Assembly (NCBI GenBank): GCA_023014365.1
Contig: JAEBUN010000027.1
Coordinates: 372,001-436,000 of the forward strand
Length of the DNA: 64,000 nucleotides
Source: Lepiota brunneoincarnata
Lineage: Eukaryota; Basidiomycota; Agaricomycetes; Agaricales; Agaricaceae
Reading direction: 5' to 3'
Shown here: one piece after another, positions 12,107 to 21,436 of the stretch
How the letters are laid out: every line of letters begins with the position of its first letter
How positions within the stretch are numbered: the first letter of the stretch is position 1
Position numbers and translations under genes: made by a program
Notes under the pieces: model-generated
The model's database searches: none
What the model was told of the DNA's origin: nothing
Seen by the model: only the letters and a program-made list of their open reading frames with translations

Positions 12107-12665
12107 AGAGAGATGATGAGAGATAAAGATGGATAGGAACTTATGGTCATATATTTGTACTGGAGAACGAGTCTCTGGGGCTCATTCCTTATATACAGAC
12201 AGATTTATGATAGACTAGCCATTTTCCTATGTCTGAAAGCGATAATAAAATAAGGGAAAATGGACATAAGCTACTTGCGAGATGGAGAACGTGAAACATG
12301 GAACAAAATGGGAAGTTTTCCTAGCTACGTGATCAGGGGATTAGGAAAGGCGAAAGAGAAGGTAAGAAATGGTCTGCGAGGCATAGAGAGACCTATGAGA
12401 AGGGGGAAATTTTCTTCTACAATAATGCCTGGGGGAAGGAACGGAAATTGAGAGAAAATAATTGAATGAGGGAGAACTGGAAGTGGACGAGGGAGGTTTG
12501 CAAAATGGTGTTGTCTGCCTCAATGTGCGCACTCCGAGGATTTTGATCCGAGGTTTGATCCGGGTTCGTCAGGGCTTCGTCAAGGTTCGTTCCAGGTTCG
12601 TCACACAACCACTAGAGGTGATGGGTGGTGGCTGTTACAGCTGCAGCCACTCGTCCACCTCTACA
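12107..12665 (-). mobile_element. Truncated, diverged gypsy-type LTR
   Basis: Read on the minus strand it starts TGTAGAGGTGG at 12665, like the LTRs of the gypsy element at 17627, and keeps the order of that LTR (GGTTCG-type repeats, then TATA-containing and purine-rich parts on the plus strand). The last 150-200 bp of the LTR are missing at the left, where the sequence passes into R2-associated repeat. Its divergence implies an older insertion. Confidence 0.6.
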
Positions 12666-13585
12666 CTGTATATGCTTGCGGACCTGTCCACCGTCGGTGG
12701 AATTATGGACTGGAGGTATAGCCGAGTCGTCAGACCGCTCATTTGGACTGTTGGTGTCCTGAGTCTGTTTCGTGGCCGTTTGGTGGATGTCCCTTGATTA
12801 ATGAAATCTATTCAGCAATGCGTTCAGCACAGTAGTAGTAGGCTGCCTCCCAGGCTTGTTCTGACACAGTAAACTTGTAAATATCCACTCATTGGCTCGG
12901 AGTCTTACTCGTCTCAGATGTCCAGTTTCTACTGACGTGCGTATTATATACTTACGTTCATCCTTGCGCCACGCAACATACTCCTTCTCTTATCAGTAGT
13001 ATGAAACCCACGCTTTTTGTAACTGCGTGCTCCCATTCCCGTATCTATTTATACATGCTGCTTCGTGCAATTCACTAGTCACTTAGAAATGGATTCATAC
13101 ACAAATCCCGCTCCCGTTATGAGGTGCTAGGTAGAGCACCTGGCGAGGCAATTAGCCAGGTGCTGAATATTTGTGCGCCACAGACGGGCAGACACCTGTC
13201 TCGGTCACATCACTCGTTGCAACCATGCAATCTTCGCCAGTCTTCACCGCTTTCGCATACCTCCGAGTTGCCAACTGGATGCGCTTGCAATCGGGCGTGT
13301 TGGCTTAGTCGTTTCACGAAGCATGAACGCTATCCTGCTGGAATTTGCACGGGGTTTATTCGCTTCAGCGTCATACTGTATTCACGGGTAGCGACTTACG
13401 TCCACCGTGAGTCTGATGTGCCGTGAAGCATATCCATGTGGTCACCTCGTGTCGGAGGAACACCAAGTACTTAGACCGGACGCAAATCCAATGGGAGGCA
13501 GATCATCCTGCCCGGCCAGAAAACCTATAGGTAAGATACCCTATGGCTCGGTCAAGCTTGCATACCCAGAGTAACTGTTTATCAG
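12666..13585. other. Intergenic, nothing assigned
   Basis: No supportable gene or known repeat. The longest frame (13124-13426) lacks coding character. The right end is the upstream region of the membrane-protein gene. Confidence 0.4.
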
Positions 13586-15454
13586 ATGGAAATGCACCGG
13601 AGGGCAGCATCGCACCCGTATACTCAAGTAACAACGAATTTCTCGAGGTATCGATCGAGCTCGCCCACTGGTAGTCTGCATGGCCACTCGCCCGCACCTA
13701 GTAGAGCCGACGCAACTTCCGAGACGGGACTTGTAGGGAGTGAAAAGATACCCCCGTCTGCCCCAAGCAACAAGTAAGAGTTCGAACTACGAGCGGACTA
13801 AATGGACTCACTATCACAAAGGTTTTGGCCAAAGTTCTGGAAATTTTCTCCATTTGTTCTTCACATAGTAGTGATCGGGGCCGTTAATGCCTTCATTTTC
13901 TCTGTCGTTGACGGCCATAAATTCAACACTGTCTCTCGTAATTCGACAATGAGCGTGGATGGTTCCTCCAACGGTGACGTGTATGGCGGCATTCTCCAAT
14001 CGGATATCACGACGATCGTTACTATTTTTGCCTCCGTCACCCGGCTCTGTGGTGCCTTCTGGGCCGGAGGAATAGCCTGGCGCTGCGTCTTCCTTTTCAT
14101 GGAGAGAGGCGGGGTGTCACTCCGTAGCGTGAAACGCATGCTCAGCAGCTTGCCACCATCCCCACGCGACGTGAGGAAGAGTAACTTCATCATCTTCTCC
14201 ATCGTTCTGCTCGCCACCTTCTCCCTGGACGGCTCTTCATCTATCCTCACAGGATCCATTACTTGGAAGCCTGCGCTCATACACACGCGGGGAACCAAGG
14301 GACCCCTCAGCGGAGTTGTTCATACTGTCTCTGGGCCTTCAGCGGACCTCGATAATTACAGGAAATGGAATGAGAGTGTATCAAATGCGATCCTAATAGG
14401 TACAGCTATGGCAAACTTCGCATGGGGAGGCACCAGAGCAAACTCGACCTCGATGAGACGTGTTCTGCCAGATACATCTTTCCCCCCAATTGATTCCGAA
14501 CTCGTCAATGTAACCATTCCGTATTTCGTTGTCGACAAATTCGAATGGATCAAGAATCACTCCGTCATACCACAACGGCAGAAAAACATATTAGTAACGG
14601 GTGGTCAATTTTGCCCATTTGGCAGTGGCAACAGTATGGTGGCCTTACTTCCGGATGACGGCTGGGGCCAACCGAACACCAGCAATATTCCGGAGCCTTA
14701 CGTTGTATCTAGGACCCAGGTTCTCATCATGAGAACAGCTATTGTAAGCTTCCCTGATGCCTGTGGGAGCGAAGGAGATCGGAACAGTGGTGTTCCATCT
14801 GATGCTGGTCGATATCAGTTCGATGGCGATCACTCAAATTGCTTCGTATTTGCCCAGGTGACTTATCGGGCGGGAGGAGCATCGTGTCATCCCTGCCGGA
14901 TTTCTTCCCCAGGCATCGTCGAGGTCGAGCGGAATGATATTTTGGAATTGGCCCCCGATCCCTTGGCTCTTGAAGCTCTTGCGATTTCTGCGGCTGTAGC
15001 CAGGGGGATCATGCTTAGTCATTATGCAATGCCCCCGACGTCCATCTTCCCGACTTTCCAGGCCCAAGCTGTTGAGCTTCTGTCACGATCTTACCAGGCA
15101 GCATGGGCCAGCCTCAACGAAAGATTCGGTCATCAAACAGAGGAGATAACAGTCATGCTACCCGTGGAAACAACTGAAGCCGCGGTTCGGCGTTCCAGAG
15201 TCTGGATATGGAGTGCGCTTCACATGCTTGCATGGTTCGTGGGGGTGTTGTTTATTATCGTGCAACGTGGATGCCATCACCCATGGGTAGATAACCCTGC
15301 TTTTGCTGCACTGTTTTTGAATGGAGATCAACTTAGGGAGAGGGAACAGTGGGGGGATCTGTGGGAACCTGGGGCGGACATTCCTCGTTGCCAGCTCAAG
15401 CTGGTTAATGGCGGCCGCCCCACTCGTTTCATCGATGTTGCTGAATCTGCGTAG
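13586..15454 (+). CDS. Large membrane protein, unknown function
   Basis: Two exons are proposed: 13586-13773 and 13822-15454. The 48-nt intron (GTAAGA...CACAAAG, branch-like GACTAAAT) joins in phase, so the ATG at 13802 lies inside the intron and is probably not the start. The N-terminus is Ser/Pro-rich and cytosolic-like (SSSPTGSLHG). It is followed by hydrophobic spans around KFSPFVLHIVVIGAVNAFIF, TTIVTIFASVTRLCGAF and NFIIFSIVLLATFSL. A long soluble region with several NxS/T sites and Cys follows. A last span (WSALHMLAWFVGVLFIIV) precedes a short tail. The layout resembles large orphan membrane-protein families of Agaricomycetes. The frame is intact. Function unknown. Confidence 0.75.
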
Positions 15455-16647
15455 TTGCTCGCGTTGGAATCGCAAACGTGCGCCAATGCCAACAGCAACT
15501 GTATGGCATGGTCAAGGCGTTGAACTTACCGGCCTATACGTAATGTTTTTTCTTCTTTGTTTTCCATCTTACTATTATGCTACACTATGGCCACTTGTCG
15601 CATAGTCCTTATTGTGATCCCCTCTATAGATGCGGCTTCTTCCCCCACTGCCGCCTCAATTCTTGCGTATATCTCACGCGACTGAGATATTTATTACAGT
15701 TTGGTCTTTGCTTTATTAGTTCTATTTGACGCGAGCGAGAGAGAAGGGGCAACCTGTATTAGTTCAACGTAATATTACTAATGCTTATATGAAGGCTTAA
15801 GAGGATGATGTGTAGGGAATGAGGGGGAAGATGGTGGGCGAAGGCTTCAAGGGCTTCCCCAGCAAGAGGTTCGGTGACCGTTGTTGGTTCATCTTGAGCT
15901 ATTGGGCCTTTAAGCCCAACTCTTCCTGCTACCCATACACCTTCCATGTGCCTCTTCTTCGCTGGGGATCACTTGCTATCGGATGGCCACGATTCGTCCA
16001 GAAATTCAAATAGTGTTGATTCCATCTGCTTTGTCAGGCTTTGCCTTGGTATCCAGATTGGGTGGATGAAGCGTCTCGGGGCGCGTATCAGATTATGTGT
16101 TTGTGTTGGGGCTAGATGGTGGACAAGTGTGAGATATGGGCCTGGCGCAGGCCAGAGAACATGGCGGGCGTACAGATTTCATTTTGAATTCTTTGGCCCT
16201 CAGCATCAGCGGACGCGAGAGTATGTGGTAGTAGGGGCTCAGCAGTTTGCATGAATCGTCCCTCGTCGGCATGGGACTCGCGGGGCAGGGTTAAGGGAGC
16301 AGGGTGACTGTGACAATTATTGTCCCCTTCAACATCCTCCTTGCTCTCCTCTTTCGCCTCCAATACTTCAACCTCTCCCTCCTCGTCAGGATCATTGGAT
16401 TTGTTATCGCCTTCATCGTTTCCTTCAATCCCAACTTGGTCTGATGTCTTGATGCCACTTTCCTTGGAATCATCCTGTCTTCGCTCCTGCCTGATCGCTC
16501 GCCTCCACTGTTTGGATCATCTTCGCGTTCATCGCAGTCCCTTTAACCCCAGATACACCGTGCAAAGCTATCCACCCCGAAAATCATCTTTGCCGGGTCC
16601 CAAAAGAATCATTAGGTAAGCACGACTAGTGGTTCGACGTTCAGATT
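15455..16647. other. Intergenic with possible acidic relic
   Basis: No firm gene. On the minus strand at about 16112-16480 a frame contains an acidic stretch (EVEVLEAKEESKEDVEGDNN) flanked by less convincing sequence. It could be a coding remnant, but has no counterpart elsewhere in the window. Confidence 0.3.
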
Positions 16648-17100
16648 GTCCCTCCGCTCTCGCAGCTTGCCATAGAACCACCATGCCAGAGCCAAAGCAC
16701 AAGAGTATAAAACTGTTGTGGAGAAAAGAGTTGACATGGTGAAGGTCCCGGATGTCTGTAGACCCCAAATTCCGTCGAAGCTTTGTAGGTGGTCTCACAA
16801 ATATATGGGGAAGTAATTCAAGCGTGCTGCTATGTATAACCATCAACAAATATAGCGTGGCAGCCCAAGAAACGAAAAAAGGCCCCAGGAAAATTGAAGA
16901 AGCATCAAAAAATGGCTTGTAACAACCCCGCCCTTGCGCTGTGAGGGGTCTGGATAAAATAAGATGTGAAATGATAGAACTCGATACTGTGTAGGCCGTG
17001 GGTAGAGCGTTTATCAGCTGCCATGGACAAAACATGCAAAAAAAAACAGTAATATTCTGACTGAAGGCATTTGATTCCGCACTATGGTCATGTGAGCAAT
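16648..17100 (+). repeat. Left block of composite segment, copy B
   Basis: 16648-16905 matches 1-250. 17020-17090 matches 900-960 (ATGCAAAAA, GTAATATTC). The 660-bp and 960-bp insertions of copy A are absent, so this copy is closer to an uninterrupted arrangement. It leads directly into the acidic-protein relic. Confidence 0.7.
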
Positions 17101-17626
17101 GGCTCGATCTGTTTCCTCAACTCCTATGGTTGGAGACGAGCCAGTTAAAGTGACGAACGACAATGTGGGTGGTCAATTGGACAGAGCCGATAGTGAAGCA
17201 ATAAAGAAACAGACATTGGAATGGTAGCACAAGGCGAGGGGAAGGAGGAAATGGCATCAGGGGGTGGCGACTATGAGAGCAGCGGAAACTTCACGGGGTA
17301 AAAATGAAGGAAAGGAGGTTAACGAGGCCAAGTCCGACAATACGAAAGAACCTGAGGACCCAAACAACGCACAATCCCACTCAGATAACGATAATAATTC
17401 CTCCCCTTCACCCTACACCAACAGAGATAGCCCTAGACAGTACTGTATTTTACCCTTGATTAAGATTGACGGTCCCCTGCCAATTACCGCTTTCTCCCTT
17501 ATGTCTGCCCTTAGCCATAGCAAGCAAACAATGTGTCGTCCTTGGTGCACGTCTGCCTTCAGCCATCACTTCGGCAAGGATGTGTCTTCGCTGTGACGAG
17601 TCAATCAGGACTGTCAATCAGGGGTA
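17100..17626 (+). pseudogene. Relic of acidic-protein gene (copy B, left part)
   Basis: Counterpart of 1930-2560, including KNEGKEVNEAKSDNTKEPED. The protein-coding match is frame-shifted. The relic is cut at 17626 by the gypsy element and resumes at 25870, where GTAATGTCGCGGGAGAAG matches 2570-2590. Confidence 0.55.
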
Positions 17627-17649
17627 TGTAGAGGTGGGCAAGCGGCTAC

Positions 17650-18347
17650 TGTTATGAACAGTCCAGACCGGGAGGAACAAGAATTACTGTTCGACTTTAC
17701 AAGATGGGTACAGGAGACTACAGATCAACTACGGGCACAAGAATACGAAGACGAGGAAGGGGAATACTACACCGCCATGCAGGACCTGGCGAGAGAAGCA
17801 GGAATGGAGATAACCTTGGAGGATATATTGGAATACCCCGAGGACGAGGAAGATAACCATGGATCAACCGATCCAACCTCCGATACGGATGGAAGCACCG
17901 AGAGAATGGAGAGCGAGAATGGAGAAGACTCCATGGAGATACAATCGGGAGAAGGAGATTATGAGTCAGAGGAAAGCGATGGAACATCGCACAGCAGTAG
18001 CGAGAGTACTGACTCATTATAATATAAATAACGCTAGGATGCCATCAGCCAGGATGTGCATCATGGTCAGGACTGCGCACGACCAGTAGAACAGCCAAGT
18101 AACCTATAACGAGTATATAGCATCTCATAGGTATATAAGGCCTGTACAAGTAGAGATTAAAGCCTCAAGCTTTAATCTTGTTAACAGCGGTCGTTTACCT
18201 CTCTGCCTTAACTTGGCGTCTTCCCTCGTTATCTCATTGAGCGCGATCCACTAAGCTCTATAAGGCCAACCGTCTCGGACACCTTGTAGAGTGATTGAAG
18301 GCCGTCTCCAGTTATCCTCGGATACAGAAGGAGCACGGATCATAACA
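17650..18347 (+). mobile_element. Copia-like solo LTR inside gypsy LTR
   Basis: 698 bp with termini TGTTATGA and TCATAACA, flanked by 5-bp GCTAC duplications (17645-17649 and 18348-18352). The empty site survives in the 3' LTR near 25174-25182 (GCGGCTACACCTGC). TG...CA ends, 5-bp duplication and an internal TATATAAGG fit an LTR left after recombination. A 700-bp sister lies at 30990-31689. No PBS or internal domain is attached. Confidence 0.88.
17654..18022 (+). CDS. Acidic ORF within copia-like LTR
   Basis: 122 codons. The ATG starts 4 nt inside the LTR (TGTT-ATG). The product is strongly acidic (runs of E and D, then a Ser-rich tail ending ESTDSL) with no recognised domain. The sister LTR at 30990-31689 keeps the full frame with only about four substitutions. 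In a full element, the 3' LTR copy would place this frame right after the internal region. Whether it is translated is unknown. Confidence 0.5.
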   Translation: MNSPDREEQELLFDFTRWVQETTDQLRAQEYEDEEGEYYTAMQDLAREAGMEITLEDILEYPEDEEDNHGSTDPTSDTDGSTERMESENGEDSMEIQSGEGDYESEESDGTSHSSSESTDSL

Positions 18348-19045
18348 GCTACACCTGCAAAGGCTGCCTTATGCCACCTCTCGTAGGACTCGGAACCCAA
18401 ACTCGGAACCCGAAATCCAAACTCGGATCAAGAAACTCGGAGCGCCCAGCTGAACAAAGCCGTTATCATTTCGCGACATATCCCTTTCACTCGAAACCTC
18501 TTACATTCCCTAACAAATAAATTTTCACTACTTTTCTATTCCTTTCCCTGAACTTGAACCATAGCATAAGTTTTCTCCCCATATATAGACTCCTCTGAGC
18601 CTCGCATACCACCCCTTTCATCTTTTCTATTCTGTTTTCCCATTTCCCTGTTAACGTAGTCGTGAAAACTTCACGATCTCTCCTGTTTCACGTTCCTTAT
18701 TCTCCAGATTTGTTCTAGTATGATTATCTCTCGATTTTTCGATCCGTTTCGGTACAGAAAACATAGCTAGTACAATAATTTACTTGTATATAAAGTTCCG
18801 AGCTCACTTATGAGCTCGGCAGTCAATATAGGACCCAAAAACTCCCTCTCAGTCTCATTCTCCCTCTCTCTCTCGCTCTCTCACAATTATCTCGTCTTTC
18901 CCGGTTTTCGAAGCCCAGTGGTTGTTCCGCCAACCACACTCGCCCCTTTGTTTGTTCGTGTTAGCGCTGTTTCGATCGTGTTTCGATCGTGTTTCGGTTT
19001 TGTTTCGGCGCCTTTCACGTGCTGAAGAGTCGAGTTCTCTTCAAC

Positions 19046-19062
19046 TGGAGCCCACCGCGAGG
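19046..19062 (+). promoter_or_regulatory. Probable primer-binding site of gypsy element
   Basis: Two bases after the LTR end, TGGAGCCCACCGCGAGG begins with the TGG expected opposite a tRNA 3' CCA. The matching tRNA was not identified. Confidence 0.5.
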
Positions 19063-19114
19063 GGCTTCAAAACCATTTCAATTTAAAATTGTTACTTGAT
19101 ATCTCAATAAGCTC

Positions 19115-21436
19115 ATGGCTGAATTACAAATCCCAGCAGATAACGCACCAGCAGGAAATCCTCCTCAGGTGCCCCAACAACCAGCAAATGGCCCCCCCGC
19201 ATACCAACCTCAACATTTCCATATTGGACCTGGAGTACCGCCACCAGCTTTTGGTCCAGCTCACTTCCCTAACCCACCAGCCAACCCACCAGCCAACCCA
19301 CCAGCACCCCTTCCCCAGCCAGCTCCATACATTATCCATGCTCCCCAAATACGCCATATGCCCTCTCGCTATGATCGAAATGCTCCGAAATTTGACGGAC
19401 ACCCACAATCACTCCGACGATTCTTTGAGGAAGTAGAAATGCTAGCTCGAGAATGTGGACTCACCGATATGGAGCAGATTACCCATACTATCAGCTATCT
19501 AGATGGACAACACTATGACATCTGGAGGAGCCGACCATCGGCCATGGGTGGAAGCTGGGTCCGTTTCAAATTAGATATCATGTCCATGTATCCAGGAGCC
19601 GAAGATGACGCACGTTATAACGTTACAGACTTCGAACTCTTCGTGGAACGACATGCTGCTATGCCTATGCGAGACCGTCTTCAATTTGGTGAATATTATC
19701 GGGAATTCGTCACCAAATCGACCTGGCTACTCAACCGTGACCTCATATCACGACGAGAATGCAACAAGCTCTTCATTGGGGGTTTTCATATCGAATTCCG
19801 GCAGCAACTCCGCACCCAGCTACGTATCCAAGACCCCAGGCATCCCATCGATGAGCCCTGGAATGTCTCAGATGTTGAGCAAGCAGCACGCTTTCTGCTT
19901 GAAGGAACGATGACCGGAAATGCCTTTACCTTATCACCAGTATCACCATATTCCCTTCCCCCTGCTGCTCCTGCACTTTCGTCACCACGCCAGACCTTTG
20001 ACATGTCCTCGATTGAACAGATCTTGACCTCTGACGCGTTTTTAAACCGTCTTGCTGGAAAACTTGCTGGCCCTGTCCGTAACACCTCCCAGCCCCCATA
20101 TCAGCCTTCATTCCACCAAAATCCCCAGCAGAACCGACAGACCTGGCCATGTGGCTTCTGTTCCAGCACTGAGCATATGTTCAGACACTGCCCTGGACTT
20201 GATGACTACATCCGTCGTGGATTATGCATTCGGGACAACACTAATCGTGTTTGTATGCTTGACGGCACTCAGGCCTCGCCCCAGGTCGCTCCTGGTCGAA
20301 ATATGAAGGAAAGGATCGATAACTGGCATAGAAACCGCTCACCATCGACTGCCACAGCCCAAGCAAATATCCTGCAAGTCTATCCATCACAACCTACCAA
20401 CCCCAGCTCGTTAAATGCTCCTGTACCATCCACCATGCCATATTCCACTTCTCATGCCTCCCAGGACGAGGAGGAGCTTGCTAGACTTGAAGTGATTGCA
20501 TTAGCCACTATGAAACGACAGGAAGAGATCAAAAAGCGCACAGGGAATGTAGGAAGAGCCAAAAACTCGCCAACAATTCCCAAACCCATCTCTAACAGGC
20601 CCAGTGCCTCCCAGAATGCTCCAGCAATCGTTCCACATGCTCCTGCCTCGAAAACGAACCCCCCTTTGAAACCTTTCCATCCCAATGCTCCCATACCCGA
20701 TTCCCATTCGCAAAATCAGCAATATCGATTCGCAGCACCAATTGAGGACCCCCAGACAGTCCAAAATGTCATACAACGAAGTTTGGATGGTCCAGTCACT
20801 CTCACCCAGAGAGAGCTCTTTGCTATCGCTCCAGAGGTCAGGAAACATATCAAAGACCAAGTTACCACTCACAGGGTGCCCACTGGACTCTCAGCTACGA
20901 CTTCCTCGCTCGAAAATGCTGGAAATGATGACAGAACAATCCCATCTTCATTTGTCCATCAGCATCTCTCCCCTCCCTCAAATCCCCTCATTGTGGCCAA
21001 TCCGGTCGAAGAACTTCGGACAATTCCTCTGGTACTTGATGAAAAGGTCATGGTGGAGGCTATTCTGGATGAGGGATCACAAGTTATTGGAATCCGACGT
21101 GATATTTGGGAGAAACTAGGCTTGCCTCTCCTTAGGGATCAAAGTATCATGATGGAGTCTGCTAACGCCACCAAGGAACTGACTCTAGGCCTACTGCGAG
21201 ACCTTCCTGTTCGTATAGGGAGCAGCATCTTTTATATCCAAGTCCAGGTCTTTGAGAACGCACCTTATGAAATGCTGCTAGGACGACCATTCCTTACCCT
21301 GACCCAGGCCCGGACACATCATTACTCCAACGGCGACTCACACATCACCCTCCTCGATCCTAATACCCAAGAAACTATCACAATCCCCACCATGGTGAGA
21401 ACTCGGGCTCCTGCCCAGTCTAACTCGGGTTTTTAG
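19115..21436 (+). CDS. gag: Gypsy Gag with protease domain
   Basis: 773 residues. Pro/Ala-rich N-terminus (repeats of NPPA around residues 50-65), then a Gag capsid-like region (about 90-265, with LTDMEQITHTISYLDG and WVRFKLDIMSMYPGA). One CCHC zinc knuckle sits near residues 345-358 (C-x2-C-x4-H-x4-C). A disordered linker follows. A retropepsin-like domain near residues 630-745 has LDEGSQ where most retropepsins have D-S/T-G, and ends with a MLLGRPFL hydrophobic motif. It ends at TAG immediately after a slippery heptamer, so Gag-Pol is probably made by -1 frameshifting. Intact frame. Confidence 0.93.
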   Translation: MAELQIPADNAPAGNPPQVPQQPANGPPAYQPQHFHIGPGVPPPAFGPAHFPNPPANPPANPPAPLPQPAPYIIHAPQIRHMPSRYDRNAPKFDGHPQSLRRFFEEVEMLARECGLTDMEQITHTISYLDGQHYDIWRSRPSAMGGSWVRFKLDIMSMYPGAEDDARYNVTDFELFVERHAAMPMRDRLQFGEYYREFVTKSTWLLNRDLISRRECNKLFIGGFHIEFRQQLRTQLRIQDPRHPIDEPWNVSDVEQAARFLLEGTMTGNAFTLSPVSPYSLPPAAPALSSPRQTFDMSSIEQILTSDAFLNRLAGKLAGPVRNTSQPPYQPSFHQNPQQNRQTWPCGFCSSTEHMFRHCPGLDDYIRRGLCIRDNTNRVCMLDGTQASPQVAPGRNMKERIDNWHRNRSPSTATAQANILQVYPSQPTNPSSLNAPVPSTMPYSTSHASQDEEELARLEVIALATMKRQEEIKKRTGNVGRAKNSPTIPKPISNRPSASQNAPAIVPHAPASKTNPPLKPFHPNAPIPDSHSQNQQYRFAAPIEDPQTVQNVIQRSLDGPVTLTQRELFAIAPEVRKHIKDQVTTHRVPTGLSATTSSLENAGNDDRTIPSSFVHQHLSPPSNPLIVANPVEELRTIPLVLDEKVMVEAILDEGSQVIGIRRDIWEKLGLPLLRDQSIMMESANATKELTLGLLRDLPVRIGSSIFYIQVQVFENAPYEMLLGRPFLTLTQARTHHYSNGDSHITLLDPNTQETITIPTMVRTRAPAQSNSGF

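Larger units (their letters stand above)
17627..19043 (+). repeat. 5' LTR of gypsy element, with nested insertion
   Basis: TGTAGAGG start, CTCTTCA end. It is interrupted after 23 bp by the copia-like solo LTR (17650-18347) plus its duplicated GCTAC; without these it is 714 bp, exactly the 3' LTR length. A TATATAAAG box lies near 18786. The downstream pyrimidine-rich and TTTCG-repeat parts recur in the other LTRs of the window. Confidence 0.93.

Noticed and set aside
13802..13821. ATG at 13802 as start of the membrane protein
   Set aside because: An in-phase 48-nt GT-AG intron with a branch-like site spans it and joins a plausible upstream exon.
14834..15067. Minus ORFs across 13.8-15.5 kb
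   Set aside because: Shadows of the intact membrane-protein gene on the plus strand.
18810..19025. 71-codon ORF, identical at 25636-25851
   Set aside because: Part of the gypsy LTR promoter region; identity reflects LTR identity, not a gene.
19266..19310. Short tandem repeats (CCAGCCAACCCA) as a CRISPR-like array
   Set aside because: Direct coding repeats for Asn-Pro-Pro-Ala in Gag, with no spacers; the genome is eukaryotic.
20452..20872. Minus ORFs inside gag
   Set aside because: Antisense of the intact Gag frame with no independent support.
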